From JADGQM01 sp964441945 (GTDB taxonomy: Bacteria > Desulfobacterota > Syntrophobacteria > Syntrophobacterales > Syntrophobacteraceae), in contig CAYTWB010000004.1 of NCBI GenBank assembly GCA_964441945.1, positions 59,489 through 123,488 of the forward strand: a stretch of 64,000 nt of DNA, read 5' to 3'. The stretch's first letter is position 1. The number at the start of each line of letters is the position of its first letter. This document shows positions 38,273 to 47,347 of the stretch, piece by piece. The translations under genes were made by a program, and so were the position numbers. The notes beneath the pieces were generated by a model, which searched no databases, had not been told where the DNA came from, and saw only the letters and a program-made list of their open reading frames with translations.

Positions 38273-39469
38273 TCATGACTGGCCATTGTTGTGCAAAGCG
38301 CGGCGAATTCCACGGATTGCCTGCCTGATTCTCATTTCATTTTCGACCAGAGCAAACCTCACGTACTCATCCCCGTACTCTCCAAACCCCAGCCCCGGAG
38401 ATACCGCCACCTTGGCTTCTTTCACCAGGTGCTTGGAAAACTCCACCGAACCCATCTGTCGAAAGGGTCCCGGAATACGCGCCCAGGCAAACATGGTCCC
38501 CTTCGGTTTCTCGATCGGCCATTCAACACGATTCAGGCCGTCGACCAGCACGTCACGGCGCGACTGATAAACCGATACAATCTCATCCACACACGATTGG
38601 TCTTCATTGAGTGCGATAATGGCTGCAATCTGAATCGGCTGAAACACCCCATAGTCCAGATAGCTCTTGATTCGGGTCAGGGCCGATACCATTTCCGTAT
38701 TGCCGACACAAAAACCGACCCTCCAGCCGGCCATGCTGTAGCTCTTTGACATGGAGAAAAACTCAACCCCGACGTCTTTTGCGCCCGGCACCTGGAGAAA
38801 ACTCGGCGCCCGGTAGCCGTCAAATGCCAGGTCCGCATAGGCCAGGTCATGGATGACCATTATTTCGTTTTCTTTTGCAAAATCCACTATTCTCTGAAAG
38901 AAGTCCAAATCCACCACGGAGCCTGTAGGATTGTGCGGATAGGAGATGATCAGCAGCTTGGGTCTCGGCCAGGTTTGCTTGGTTGCCTGCTCCAGGTCCT
39001 CCAGAAAATTCCGGTCAGGCCCGATGGGAATTGAGCGCACATCCCCGCCGGCAATGATTGCTGAATAGGGATGGATAGGATAAGTCGGATTGGGAGCAAA
39101 GACGACGTCACCGGGACTGACCAGAACCAGCACCAGGTGAGACAATCCCTCTTTTGCACCGATGGTAACCACCGCCTCGGTTTCGGGATCGATCTCCACA
39201 TCAAAACGCCGTTTGTACCAGTCGGAGATCGCATACCGGAGCTTGGTTATCCCCCGTGACGCGGAGTAGCGATGGTTGTGCGGCTTCTGCGCCGCTTCCA
39301 CAAGTTTGTCGACAATATGCTTCGGGGCCGCAAGGTCGGGGTTTCCCATGCCGAGGTCGATGATATCCTCCCCCGCCCGCCGCCGCTCCATTTTCAAGGC
39401 ATTCACCTGCGCGAACACATAAGGTGGCAGTCGATATAGGCGACTGTTTCGAGCTATATTGAAATCCAT
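38273..39469 (-). CDS. PLP aminotransferase (AlaC-like, class I)
   Basis: A 398-residue fold-type I aminotransferase. The PLP Lys is in SMSKSYSMAGWRVGF, the cofactor Asp/Tyr are in IHDLAYADLAF and the carboxylate Arg is near the C-terminus in VRFALVENEMRIRQA. Sequence character (LPPYVFAQVNALK, DLGMGNPDL) is that of AlaC/YfdZ glutamate-pyruvate transaminases. Proximity to hom leaves aspartate or a branched pathway partner possible. GGAG lies eight bases before the ATG. First gene of the operon that runs to rpoD. Confidence 0.92.
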   Translation of the reverse strand: MDFNIARNSRLYRLPPYVFAQVNALKMERRRAGEDIIDLGMGNPDLAAPKHIVDKLVEAAQKPHNHRYSASRGITKLRYAISDWYKRRFDVEIDPETEAVVTIGAKEGLSHLVLVLVSPGDVVFAPNPTYPIHPYSAIIAGGDVRSIPIGPDRNFLEDLEQATKQTWPRPKLLIISYPHNPTGSVVDLDFFQRIVDFAKENEIMVIHDLAYADLAFDGYRAPSFLQVPGAKDVGVEFFSMSKSYSMAGWRVGFCVGNTEMVSALTRIKSYLDYGVFQPIQIAAIIALNEDQSCVDEIVSVYQSRRDVLVDGLNRVEWPIEKPKGTMFAWARIPGPFRQMGSVEFSKHLVKEAKVAVSPGLGFGEYGDEYVRFALVENEMRIRQAIRGIRRALHNNGQS

Positions 39470-39500
39470 GAACCATCTCCCACTTGATTTAAACCTTAGG

Positions 39501-39529
39501 AAAATAGCCCAGCGACAGGACTATGTCAA
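39501..39529 (-). promoter_or_regulatory. Sigma-70 promoter of the aminotransferase-hom operon
   Basis: On the minus strand: perfect TTGACA (39524-39529), a 17-bp spacer and TATTTT (39501-39506). Transcription would begin about 25 nt before the aminotransferase ATG. Confidence 0.75.
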
Positions 39530-39634
39530 AAAAATTCCCGAAATGACAGAGGGTAACAGCGCAGGCCGCCCGCTGTCAGCAAACAGCCGGCCTGAAGCGT
39601 AGCAAGAAAAGATTCCCCCGAGGCCGCCGCGTGA

Positions 39635-40120
39635 TCACTGCTTGTACCCGATCTGCCGCAACAGGTTTTTCCGCCATTTGATTTCGTCATCGTCTTCGAT
39701 GCCTCGCGTATGGAATCCATCCACCACTCCCAGCACGCCTCGACCCTGTTCCGTCTCAGCCAGGATCACTTCCGTCGGGTTCGCCGTAGCGCAGAAAATG
39801 CGGCACACCTCGGGCACCATCTTAACGGTGTTCAATACATTCAGCGGATAGAAACCCTCCCCAAGGAAGACAATAAAGCAGTGACCGGCGGCAATGCTCT
39901 TTGCATTCTCCCTGGCCAGTTCGATCATTTCGGGATCAGTGCCCGACCATCGCACCAGGCATTTGCCGGACGCCTCGCAAAAGGCAATGCCGAACTTGAT
40001 GCCGGGCACGCTGGATACCAGGGCCTCGTGGATGTCTTCCACAGACTTGATGAAATGCGTTTGACCAAAAATGAAGTTGATATTGTCCGGCTTATCGATT
40101 CTTACTGTTCTCAATTGCAT
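39635..40120 (-). CDS. Adenosine-specific kinase
   Basis: A 161-residue member of the archaeal-bacterial adenosine-specific kinase family (DUF355, PAE2307 type). It shows the family segments PDNINFIFGQTHFIKS, FGIAFCEASGKCLVRWSG and CATANPTEVILAET. The family was assigned from a crystal structure and the biochemical role is only partly documented. It starts 4 bp after the glcF stop, with its AGGAG inside the end of glcF, so it is the third gene of that operon. The link to glycolate/lactate oxidation is unexplained. Confidence 0.88.
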   Translation of the reverse strand: MQLRTVRIDKPDNINFIFGQTHFIKSVEDIHEALVSSVPGIKFGIAFCEASGKCLVRWSGTDPEMIELARENAKSIAAGHCFIVFLGEGFYPLNVLNTVKMVPEVCRIFCATANPTEVILAETEQGRGVLGVVDGFHTRGIEDDDEIKWRKNLLRQIGYKQ

Positions 40121-40123
40121 GGC

Positions 40124-41434
40124 TCAGTTCTCCTTTTTTTGCGGTAAAGACTCGGCGTAGATTTCAATGGCATGCCTGACACGGACCCGATCACCGGCCT
40201 GTGAAAGCATGTCTGAAATCTGCAGCATGCACGCAGGACAGCTTGTGGCCACAACATCACAGCCTGATTGAATAATATTATCGCGCTTGCGCTTTCCAAT
40301 CGCCGCGGAGAGTTCGTAATGCTGCAGGTTAAAACTCCCACCCGAACCACAGCAGCGATCGGCTTCGAGCATTTCCTTAAAGCGGTAGGCGCGGTTGGCC
40401 TGAAGCAGCGTCCTTGGCTGAGCCGCCACTCCCAGAGATTTCTTCAGATGGCATGGGTCATGGTAAGTCAGCAACGCACTCCGGTCATCTCGCAAAGCAT
40501 CCGTTTGAGAAACTCCCACTTTGTCAACCAGCAACTGGCTGACTTCCAGGGTCTTTGCAGCGATTGCCGCTATCTTTTCCTGCTCATCGAGCGGCAGTTC
40601 CCCTGCCATCAGAGGCCAGAGCTTCTTGATGGTGGCGGTGCAGGTGGCACAGGCCGTAACAAGAAAATCGAAGGGTTGCGCTGAAAATCGATCCAGATTG
40701 TAGCGAACCAGCCGATTGAAAGCGACCCTATCCCCGGAGGATAATGCCGGAATGCCGCAGCAGGCAAAATCTTCGGGCAGAAACACGCCGACGCCGTGAT
40801 GCTCCATGGAGCGCAGCACCGCCTCTCCGATCTCTGGGAAAACCTTGTCAATGATACATCCGACAAAAAAGGCGACCTTCATTCCGGACGCCCCCGGAGT
40901 GCTGTCGAGTCGTTTCACTCTCTGATGAAAGGCGACCGGGGCAAGGGCCTTGATATGCCGTTCCCCGAAAGGTGAGAGGGTGCGGCCGCAGGAGGTCCCC
41001 AGAAGGTCGTCGGCCGGTTTGATGAAGATACCCTGAACCTTTGAGCCCCATTCCAGAAGGCTGTCAAAGAAGTGCGGGCGAGCCAGCATGGCCCGGAAGA
41101 TCACCTTCTTCAGAGGGTGAAGCCCCATGTATCCCGTCAGGATTGCCCGGGCCTTGAAGAAGATATCCAGGACCTTTACCCCACTGGGACAATTGGCCGA
41201 GCAGGCACCGCAGAGAAGGCATCGCGTCAGGCGTTCATTCACCCCCTTGGCATCTTTGAACATCTCCCGGCTGAGACCGTCAAGCAGGGCCAGCTTGCCG
41301 CGCGCCACATCGGACTCACGGCCGGATTCCGCAAAAAGGGGACAGACAGCCTGGCACATCCCGCAGCGCATGCAGACGACGAGTTGATCTTCCAGTTCTT
41401 TTATCAGTTCCGCGAGTCGTTTCATGTTGGACAT
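40124..41434 (-). CDS. glcF: (Fe-S)-binding subunit of glycolate/lactate oxidase (GlcF-like)
   Basis: A 436-residue iron-sulfur electron-transfer subunit. Two 4Fe-4S motifs lie at the N-terminus (CMRCGMCQAVCP and CLLCGACSANCP), and two CCG domains follow (FACCGIPA, DRCCGSGGSF). It should accept electrons from the FAD subunit encoded 2 bp upstream and pass them to a quinone or another membrane carrier. D-lactate, glycolate or another 2-hydroxy acid are possible substrates. GGAG lies seven bases before the ATG at 41434. Confidence 0.92.
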   Translation of the reverse strand: MSNMKRLAELIKELEDQLVVCMRCGMCQAVCPLFAESGRESDVARGKLALLDGLSREMFKDAKGVNERLTRCLLCGACSANCPSGVKVLDIFFKARAILTGYMGLHPLKKVIFRAMLARPHFFDSLLEWGSKVQGIFIKPADDLLGTSCGRTLSPFGERHIKALAPVAFHQRVKRLDSTPGASGMKVAFFVGCIIDKVFPEIGEAVLRSMEHHGVGVFLPEDFACCGIPALSSGDRVAFNRLVRYNLDRFSAQPFDFLVTACATCTATIKKLWPLMAGELPLDEQEKIAAIAAKTLEVSQLLVDKVGVSQTDALRDDRSALLTYHDPCHLKKSLGVAAQPRTLLQANRAYRFKEMLEADRCCGSGGSFNLQHYELSAAIGKRKRDNIIQSGCDVVATSCPACMLQISDMLSQAGDRVRVRHAIEIYAESLPQKKEN

Positions 41435-41436
41435 CG

Positions 41437-42819
41437 CTATTCTCCAAGGACCTTGCCGGGATTGAGAATGTTCTTCGGATCAAGGGAAGCCTTGATGCGC
41501 CGCGAATAGAGAATGGTAGCCCTGTTGGTTTCCTTTTCCATATAACGGGATTTAGCCAGGCCGATGCCGTGCTCGCCGGAAAGCGTGCCGCCCAAAGCCA
41601 GCGCCCGGTCAAAAATGGCATCGATGGCCTTCTCCACTCGCTGCCATTCCTCCCGAATGCGGCGGTCAGTGAGAATCGTAGGATGGAGATTGCCGTCACC
41701 GGCGTGGCCAAAGGTCCCTATCGTCAAATTGAACGCTCCGGCGATTTCTTCAATGGACCGGATCATGGCCGGGACCTTGCTCCGGGGCACTGTGGCATCT
41801 TCCAGGACCGTGGTCGGCCTGATCCTGGAGAGGGCCGAAAGGGCCGCCCGTCTCGCCTCCCATACCCTGTCGCGCTCCGCGGCATCGCGGGCGATCCGGA
41901 TACTCATGGCTCCCATCTTTCGACAAAGGGATTCCACCTTTTCCGCATCTTCCTCCACCTGCACCGGATGACCGTCAACTTCGATCAGCAGGAGCGCTGC
42001 AGCATCCGCAGGAAGCCCGACCCGGCTAAAGTCTTCGACCGCCCGGATGGTGAATTGGTCCATAAATTCAAGCGTGACCGGCACGATGCGATTCGAGATG
42101 ATAGCCGAGACCGTTTCCGAAGCCTTATTGATATCATCGAAGGTGGCTATCATGGCTTTTTTTGCAGGCGGCATCGGAATCAGCTTGAGGATGATCTTGC
42201 TGAAAACGCCCAAAGTCCCTTCAGACCCGACCAGAAGGCCTCCCAGATTGTAGCCCGTAACACACTTAACCGTACGAGCACCGGCCTTGATCAGTTCGCC
42301 GTTCGCATCAAAAAACTCGAGCCCCATGACGTAGTCCCGCGTCACCCCGTATCGAAGCCCCCGCAGGCCGCCTGCATTTTCGGCGACATTCCCGCCAAGT
42401 GTCGAAACGGACTGGCTGCCCGGATCAGGGGGATAGAACAGCCCTCTTGCCTCCACCGCAGCCGCGAACGTCGCGGTGACCACACCCGGTTCAACCACCG
42501 CATAGAGGTCTTCCTCATTGATCTCAAGGATTCTATTCAAGGCGTTGGTGAGCACCACCGCACCTCCCTCTTTGGGGATGGTACCGCCGCTGAGATTGGT
42601 GCCGGCGCCGCGCACGGTCAACGGTATCGCATGGTCATTACACAATCGCACTACCTGCCCCAGGCCTCCACTCGATGTCGGCCGAAGGACTATGGCAGGG
42701 AGGGCCGGTTCAAGGACCGCCGCGTCATAGGAATAGGTCATCCGATCGGTCTCATCCTGGAAAACGTTGTTCTTACCCAGGATTGTCTCGAATTCATGCA
42801 ACAGGACCTTGCTTATCAT
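41437..42819 (-). CDS. glcD: FAD-linked 2-hydroxy-acid dehydrogenase (GlcD-like)
   Basis: A 460-residue flavoprotein with an FAD_binding_4 domain (~35-215; VRGAGTNLSGGTIP and PPDPGSQSVSTLGGNVAENAGG) and a C-terminal FAD-oxidase domain (GTFGHAGDGNLHPTI, GGTLSGEHGIGLAKS). These are the hallmarks of GlcD/D-lactate dehydrogenases. It oxidises a 2-hydroxy acid such as glycolate or D-lactate; the exact one cannot be read. The ATG at 42817-42819 follows GGAGG. First gene of glcD-glcF-adenosine kinase. Confidence 0.93.
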   Translation of the reverse strand: MISKVLLHEFETILGKNNVFQDETDRMTYSYDAAVLEPALPAIVLRPTSSGGLGQVVRLCNDHAIPLTVRGAGTNLSGGTIPKEGGAVVLTNALNRILEINEEDLYAVVEPGVVTATFAAAVEARGLFYPPDPGSQSVSTLGGNVAENAGGLRGLRYGVTRDYVMGLEFFDANGELIKAGARTVKCVTGYNLGGLLVGSEGTLGVFSKIILKLIPMPPAKKAMIATFDDINKASETVSAIISNRIVPVTLEFMDQFTIRAVEDFSRVGLPADAAALLLIEVDGHPVQVEEDAEKVESLCRKMGAMSIRIARDAAERDRVWEARRAALSALSRIRPTTVLEDATVPRSKVPAMIRSIEEIAGAFNLTIGTFGHAGDGNLHPTILTDRRIREEWQRVEKAIDAIFDRALALGGTLSGEHGIGLAKSRYMEKETNRATILYSRRIKASLDPKNILNPGKVLGE

Positions 42820-42874
42820 ACCGCCTCCACTTCTCCCATGAAGGACTTCGTCTTGATGACCACTCAAACAATGC

Positions 42875-42914
42875 AAAACTCAAAGCCCCCTGCGTGAAGC
42901 CGGGCGGCTTTGAG
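42875..42914 (-). terminator. Intrinsic terminator of the ECF/VIT-VWA operon
   Basis: On the minus strand, CTCAAAGCC and GGCTTTGAG form a 9-bp stem (42879-42914) followed by TTTTGC. It lies 60 bp beyond the VIT/VWA stop codon. Confidence 0.75.
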
Positions 42915-42974
42915 CTAAAATGGGTCCGGATGGTCCGGGCGAGGTGCATTCAAATGTGAGACCCCTGTCGGAAA

Positions 42975-45419
42975 TCAATAGCGCAGCACTGCGGAAACAG
43001 CAACTTCTATGTTTCCGGCAGGCGCGGCAAAACGCCACTGCTTGATCAGGTCGGTAAGGCATTGTTCGATCTTCCTCGTATCGGGTTCACTGCCCTTGAC
43101 CTTGACTCCCTTAACCTTTCCCTGCGCATCGATCCTCCATTCCACCACAATCTCCTCGGGCAGTTCGGAAAGCCTCTCGCTAAAGCACTTCCTCATTGCT
43201 TCCATGTGCTGTTCCACCACTTTCCTTACAGCAACCTCAGACAGCCCCCTGGTGACAGTTATCCCGGCAACTTGAATCTTCCGAGGCGCCCGGGCTTCAG
43301 CGTCGCCCTTTTCATTCGAAGCTGCTTCCTTGATGCCGTCAGCCGCTTTTGTCTCACTGTAGGGTTGTCCGGCCTGGACTGCCTGCTTCATGAACAACCC
43401 ACTCTCCGAGGCGCCCGCAGGAGTTCGGCTCATCGCTACCGGCCGGGACAGGATCCCTACAGCCCGCTCCGAAACACCTTCGGGCAGCGGAAGGGGTTGT
43501 TTGACCGTGGTCACCTCGCCGGTCTTCCTGCGAATCTCCGTATCGACTGCAACGAAAGACGTATAGGCCGAGAGCAGGTTGTATCGCAGGGCCAGATCGG
43601 TAATTTCTGCAATCCGCGAATCGTCGGCCTGCAATAGATTATAGTCGCCAAGCCGGGCAATGCGGGAGCGAGCCCAGAGGTAGCGAAGGGCGGAGTTTGC
43701 AGCGAGAGGTTTGACGCTCGCTGTATTGATACTCCTGGAATAGCTCTCGCTTCCGGCAATCCCCTGCAGGGTAATGCTTCCTTCCGGGCGGCCACGCCAT
43801 TTGCCGCAGATAACAACCGGACGCTCGGCAAACACGTCGGGAACTGCGGAGGGTCCCACATCATAGGCGTCGAAGGTGCCCAGGTTGAGGCGGATTTGAG
43901 TCAACAACGGTGTTTCGATGGTCTTGCGAAATTTTTCGGCAACCGCAGAGGCCTCATGAGGTTTGGTGATAATAAAGGGTTCCCCCGCACCGGCCCTGGC
44001 CATGCCTTCGATCAGGAAGCGGTTGACGCTCGATCCAATTCCAAAGCTGAAGAAGTTCGCACTTCCGAGACCTTTTCTAATCAGGTCAAACGCTTCCGGT
44101 TCCACCGTCACGTATCCGTCGGTGGCAATCACCAGGGTCCGTGCCGCCTTCTCCGATCGAGGCAGCTGGAGGGCACGTTTGAGAGCGGGCAGCAACTCGG
44201 TTCCCCCGCCTCCCTGCTGGTTATCAATCACTTCCATGGCCCTTTTGACGTTCTCCGCCGTTGCAGGGAGCGATCTCTCCGCCAGCAGCTGCGATCCGCC
44301 GGAAAAGAGCAAAACGTTGAAAGCGTCAATGGGCCTGAGGTTTCCCAGAAGGTCCCTCAGCAGGCGTTTGGAGATGTCCAAAGGGAAACCGTGCATCGAT
44401 CCGGAAACATCGACGATGAAAATATACTCCCTAGGCGGGACCTGGCCTGGCTCAAAGCGCTTCGGGGGCTGCACCATGAGCAGAAAGAACTTCTCTTCCT
44501 TTCCCTCATAGAGGAGCAGACCCGAATCGATCTGGGCGCCCGCGAGCCGATACTTCAGGATGAAGTCGCGGTTGCCCCCGGACTTTTCCTTTGCCGCAAG
44601 CGCTACACTGGCAACTGAAGGGTCTTCATAGCGGATATCGACCTGGTGGGAAGCACAGGTCATCTCTTGAATGGGCACGCCTGTCGTGAGGCGAATGGCC
44701 ATGTCAAAAGTATAGGGCGGTTGTTCTCCCTGGTGAAGATAAGGGTTTTTCGACCATTGTTCGGACGGTGGGGCAGTTGCTTCAGACTGGTTGGAGTATC
44801 GCGGTCCCACAACTGTCGGGTAGACGAACTCATAGATTCCTTCTGACGGCGAGATCAGTTCCGTATACTGAAGTTCCGTCCGGATCTCGTCTCCCGGCAG
44901 AATGTTTGCCACATTCATCTGGAAAACGTTCGGCCGCTGCTGCTCCAGCAGTGAGGCGCTCTTCCCCTCTTGTTTGGCCTGTTCATATTTGGCCCTCGCT
45001 TCTTCGCGCTTCTGAATCTCGGCTATGATGGTGCGCTCTCCGATCGTCATTTTCATTCCATAGACGGCGGCCCGGGTTGATGCCGGGAAGACGTAGATGG
45101 CCTCAAGGGGTTTTTGCCCGGTGTTTTTGTAAACCTGAGTGACCTTCACATCGGCAATCACCCCAGCGATATTCACATCGACCGAAGTCGATTTGAGCGG
45201 GAGCTGGTCGACGCTGGAATCGTCACTCTTGACAAAGAAGTAGGGTGACAGGGTTTTATCGTTGCCCTCAGGGGTTTGGGCGAAAACCGCCTTTGGCCCT
45301 ATGCATGCCCGGCCCGGCCCGCACTCACTCCCCCAGTCCGGCGCTGTCTGAAAAAGGATACCGATTGTAAACATTAGAAGCAGCGATGCGTTTCCCGGAA
45401 TCTTCTTGACCTTTCTCAT
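42975..45419 (-). CDS. Secreted VIT/VWA-domain protein with AgmX/TonB-like C-terminus
   Basis: An 814-residue exported protein. A hydrophobic N-terminal segment (~12-25) serves as signal or anchor. A VIT domain follows (~75-200; VTQVYKNTGQKPLEAIYVFP), then a VWA domain with an intact MIDAS motif (FIVDVSGSMHG, then later Thr and Asp in VIATDGYV). A linker comes next, and a C-terminal ~95-residue module (VAVRKVVEQHMEAMRKCF, VVEWRIDAQGKVKGVKV) resembles the AgmX/PglI or TonB C-terminal fold. Start by AGGAG eight bases before the ATG. Encoded after an ECF sigma/anti-sigma pair, so it is probably that system's envelope target. The ligand is unknown. Confidence 0.86.
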   Translation of the reverse strand: MRKVKKIPGNASLLLMFTIGILFQTAPDWGSECGPGRACIGPKAVFAQTPEGNDKTLSPYFFVKSDDSSVDQLPLKSTSVDVNIAGVIADVKVTQVYKNTGQKPLEAIYVFPASTRAAVYGMKMTIGERTIIAEIQKREEARAKYEQAKQEGKSASLLEQQRPNVFQMNVANILPGDEIRTELQYTELISPSEGIYEFVYPTVVGPRYSNQSEATAPPSEQWSKNPYLHQGEQPPYTFDMAIRLTTGVPIQEMTCASHQVDIRYEDPSVASVALAAKEKSGGNRDFILKYRLAGAQIDSGLLLYEGKEEKFFLLMVQPPKRFEPGQVPPREYIFIVDVSGSMHGFPLDISKRLLRDLLGNLRPIDAFNVLLFSGGSQLLAERSLPATAENVKRAMEVIDNQQGGGGTELLPALKRALQLPRSEKAARTLVIATDGYVTVEPEAFDLIRKGLGSANFFSFGIGSSVNRFLIEGMARAGAGEPFIITKPHEASAVAEKFRKTIETPLLTQIRLNLGTFDAYDVGPSAVPDVFAERPVVICGKWRGRPEGSITLQGIAGSESYSRSINTASVKPLAANSALRYLWARSRIARLGDYNLLQADDSRIAEITDLALRYNLLSAYTSFVAVDTEIRRKTGEVTTVKQPLPLPEGVSERAVGILSRPVAMSRTPAGASESGLFMKQAVQAGQPYSETKAADGIKEAASNEKGDAEARAPRKIQVAGITVTRGLSEVAVRKVVEQHMEAMRKCFSERLSELPEEIVVEWRIDAQGKVKGVKVKGSEPDTRKIEQCLTDLIKQWRFAAPAGNIEVAVSAVLRY

Positions 45420-45538
45420 GATGGATCTCCTTGTTGTGAGGTTTTCAGATGCTTTCACCGGTTTTGACAAGGTGACGGAGAAAAGGTTCCATACGCTGCC
45501 ATTTTTTATAGACCCATGTCCCAAACGCTTGTTGAGAA

Positions 45539-46525
45539 CTATCCGGCGGGCAAGAGCATAATGTGAAGTTCAACCGGACTCTCCCGGTCCGCTACGTCAA
45601 CCCGCTCTGTCCGCCCTTCCAGTCGGCCGAGAGAGCGCAGTTCGTCCAGGAATCCTCTATAGCTGCGGGCTGGGACTTGCACGACCATTTTTTTCGGCAG
45701 GAGCGCTTTCTCCCCATACTCGACAGACAAAACCGATCCACCAACCCCATCGACCAGCTCTTTAAGCCTGGAGTGAATCGTACCGCTCCCATCCGCTCCG
45801 GACTTTCCCGCTTCTCCAACCACTGCCGGGGAGGCTGGGGAAGGGGGTGCCGACCTTGCCTTCATCCCGGAGGTCTGTTCCCGGATCGCTGAACCGGGGC
45901 CGGAGGGCGGTTTGCCCTCTCGCATGGGTTTGTTTGACTCCGCTTCAGCAACGGCCGACACAGGAGCAGCCGGCTTCAACCAAAGGACCAGTTCGACGGA
46001 TCTTGCAGCTTCTCTCTCCAGGGCACCCTTTGTTTTCGCTGCAAGGGTCGGCCTGTCTGCAGCCTGCCCGCTGGCCTGCGGAGCCACAGCCGTTTGGCCC
46101 TCCTTGCTTTCGGTTGCAACGAGAGGAGCGGGAGCGGAGACGGGGGCCTTCACTGGGGAAGACAAGGAGAGCATTTCTCTTCCCGGTTCCACACCGTGAA
46201 AGAGCAGGATGATCAAGAGCGATGCCATTGCCACACCGGCCAGTTCTATCGGCAGCTTCAACTTCAAGGGAAAGAACAGCCATGCTGCAGCTTTCTCGAA
46301 GAAGGTCGGTTGCTCCAAACGCTCGTGGACTTTCTCCAGGAAGTCCGCAGGGGCTCGGAGCCTTTCCACGGAATCCGTGGCCTTCAGATAAGCCCTGAGA
46401 GCGGCCAGCTCCCCTGAACAGCTTTGGCATTGAGCCAGATGGTTTTCCAAACGCTCTCTGGTTGAGCGATCGAGCAGACCGTCAACGTATTCAGACAAGC
46501 GTTCGGTTACCTGCGCACACTGCAC
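45539..46525 (-). CDS. Anti-sigma factor with zf-HC2 domain
   Basis: A 328-residue membrane anti-sigma factor. The N-terminal zinc domain has the H-x3-C-x2-C motif (HLAQCQSC) used to hold ECF sigma factors. One transmembrane segment follows (~95-112, LAGVAMASLLIILLFHG). The periplasmic part is Pro/Ala/Ser-rich and of low complexity, ending in a globular ~90-residue domain (VQVPARSYRGFLDELRSLG). It starts with GTG immediately after the sigma stop codon, so synthesis of the pair is coupled. The periplasmic domain may receive the signal; the VIT/VWA protein is a candidate partner. Confidence 0.85.
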   Translation of the reverse strand: MQCAQVTERLSEYVDGLLDRSTRERLENHLAQCQSCSGELAALRAYLKATDSVERLRAPADFLEKVHERLEQPTFFEKAAAWLFFPLKLKLPIELAGVAMASLLIILLFHGVEPGREMLSLSSPVKAPVSAPAPLVATESKEGQTAVAPQASGQAADRPTLAAKTKGALEREAARSVELVLWLKPAAPVSAVAEAESNKPMREGKPPSGPGSAIREQTSGMKARSAPPSPASPAVVGEAGKSGADGSGTIHSRLKELVDGVGGSVLSVEYGEKALLPKKMVVQVPARSYRGFLDELRSLGRLEGRTERVDVADRESPVELHIMLLPAG

Positions 46526-47206
46526 TCAGATCACCCCCTTCAGTTGTTCACAAAGCCGGTGTCTGGCCCGGGACAGCTTTGATTTGACCGTACCCGGACT
46601 ATAACCCGTTATCCTGGCTATTTCCTCATAAGAGAGCCCTTCGAAGTCTCGAAGGACCACAACGGTCCTATGTTCCGGAGACAGGGTGTCAATCGCCCTT
46701 TGAATCTGGATGTCTCGCTCCTTTTGAGTCAGCTGAGCCAACGGCGAGGGTGCCGGATCCTCCAGATCGCAACACCTCTCTTGTCCCTCCGGGTCGCCTG
46801 GATCGATCCTCACCATTTTCTTCCGGTAACGGTATTCCTGAGATTGGATCCTGTTTCTGCAAGTGTTCGTCGCAATGGTGTACAGCCAGGTGGAGAAACT
46901 CGAAGCAAATCGAAAATCCTTCAAGGATCGGAAAACCTTAACGAAGGTTTCCTGAGCCGAGTCATTTGCCTCGTCATAATCTCCAAGCATGCGATAACAG
47001 AGATTGAAGACCCTCTCCTTGTAACACAGGACCAGCCTGTCAAATGCCTTCAAATCACCAGAGAGGAAAGCCCGAATCCATGAGGATTCCAGATCTTCCT
47101 TCTGGACCGTCTGTTTGACATCCTCATTCATATAGACTGCTTTTTGGACAATTTGTTCCACGTTCCGTGCGAAAGGGTTGGAGTCCTTGCAGGTCGTATT
47201 ATACAT
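46526..47206 (-). CDS. ECF RNA polymerase sigma factor (RpoE-like)
   Basis: A 226-residue group IV sigma factor. Region 2 (FDRLVLCYKERVFNLCYRMLGDYDEANDSAQETFVKVF) and region 4 (TLSPEHRTVVVLRDFEGLSYEEIARITGYSPGTVKSKLSRAR) are complete. A Cys-rich insert (RCCDLEDP) links them. The first ~25 residues are non-conserved, and an ATG at 47129-47131 is an equally good start; neither has a strong ribosome site. It directs transcription of its own operon in typical systems; no ECF promoter could be identified with confidence upstream. Confidence 0.88.
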   Translation of the reverse strand: MYNTTCKDSNPFARNVEQIVQKAVYMNEDVKQTVQKEDLESSWIRAFLSGDLKAFDRLVLCYKERVFNLCYRMLGDYDEANDSAQETFVKVFRSLKDFRFASSFSTWLYTIATNTCRNRIQSQEYRYRKKMVRIDPGDPEGQERCCDLEDPAPSPLAQLTQKERDIQIQRAIDTLSPEHRTVVVLRDFEGLSYEEIARITGYSPGTVKSKLSRARHRLCEQLKGVI

Positions 47207-47347
47207 CAGATTCTAACTCGAGGGCTCATTCGTCGGCACTGATACGGCAAACCGGCTGTGGACATTGACCACACTTCCAAGCATAATGGTGGGACCAGGG
47301 GGGATGAGAGTCTACGGTCTTGGGGTGTAATGATCAGAGAAAGAAGT

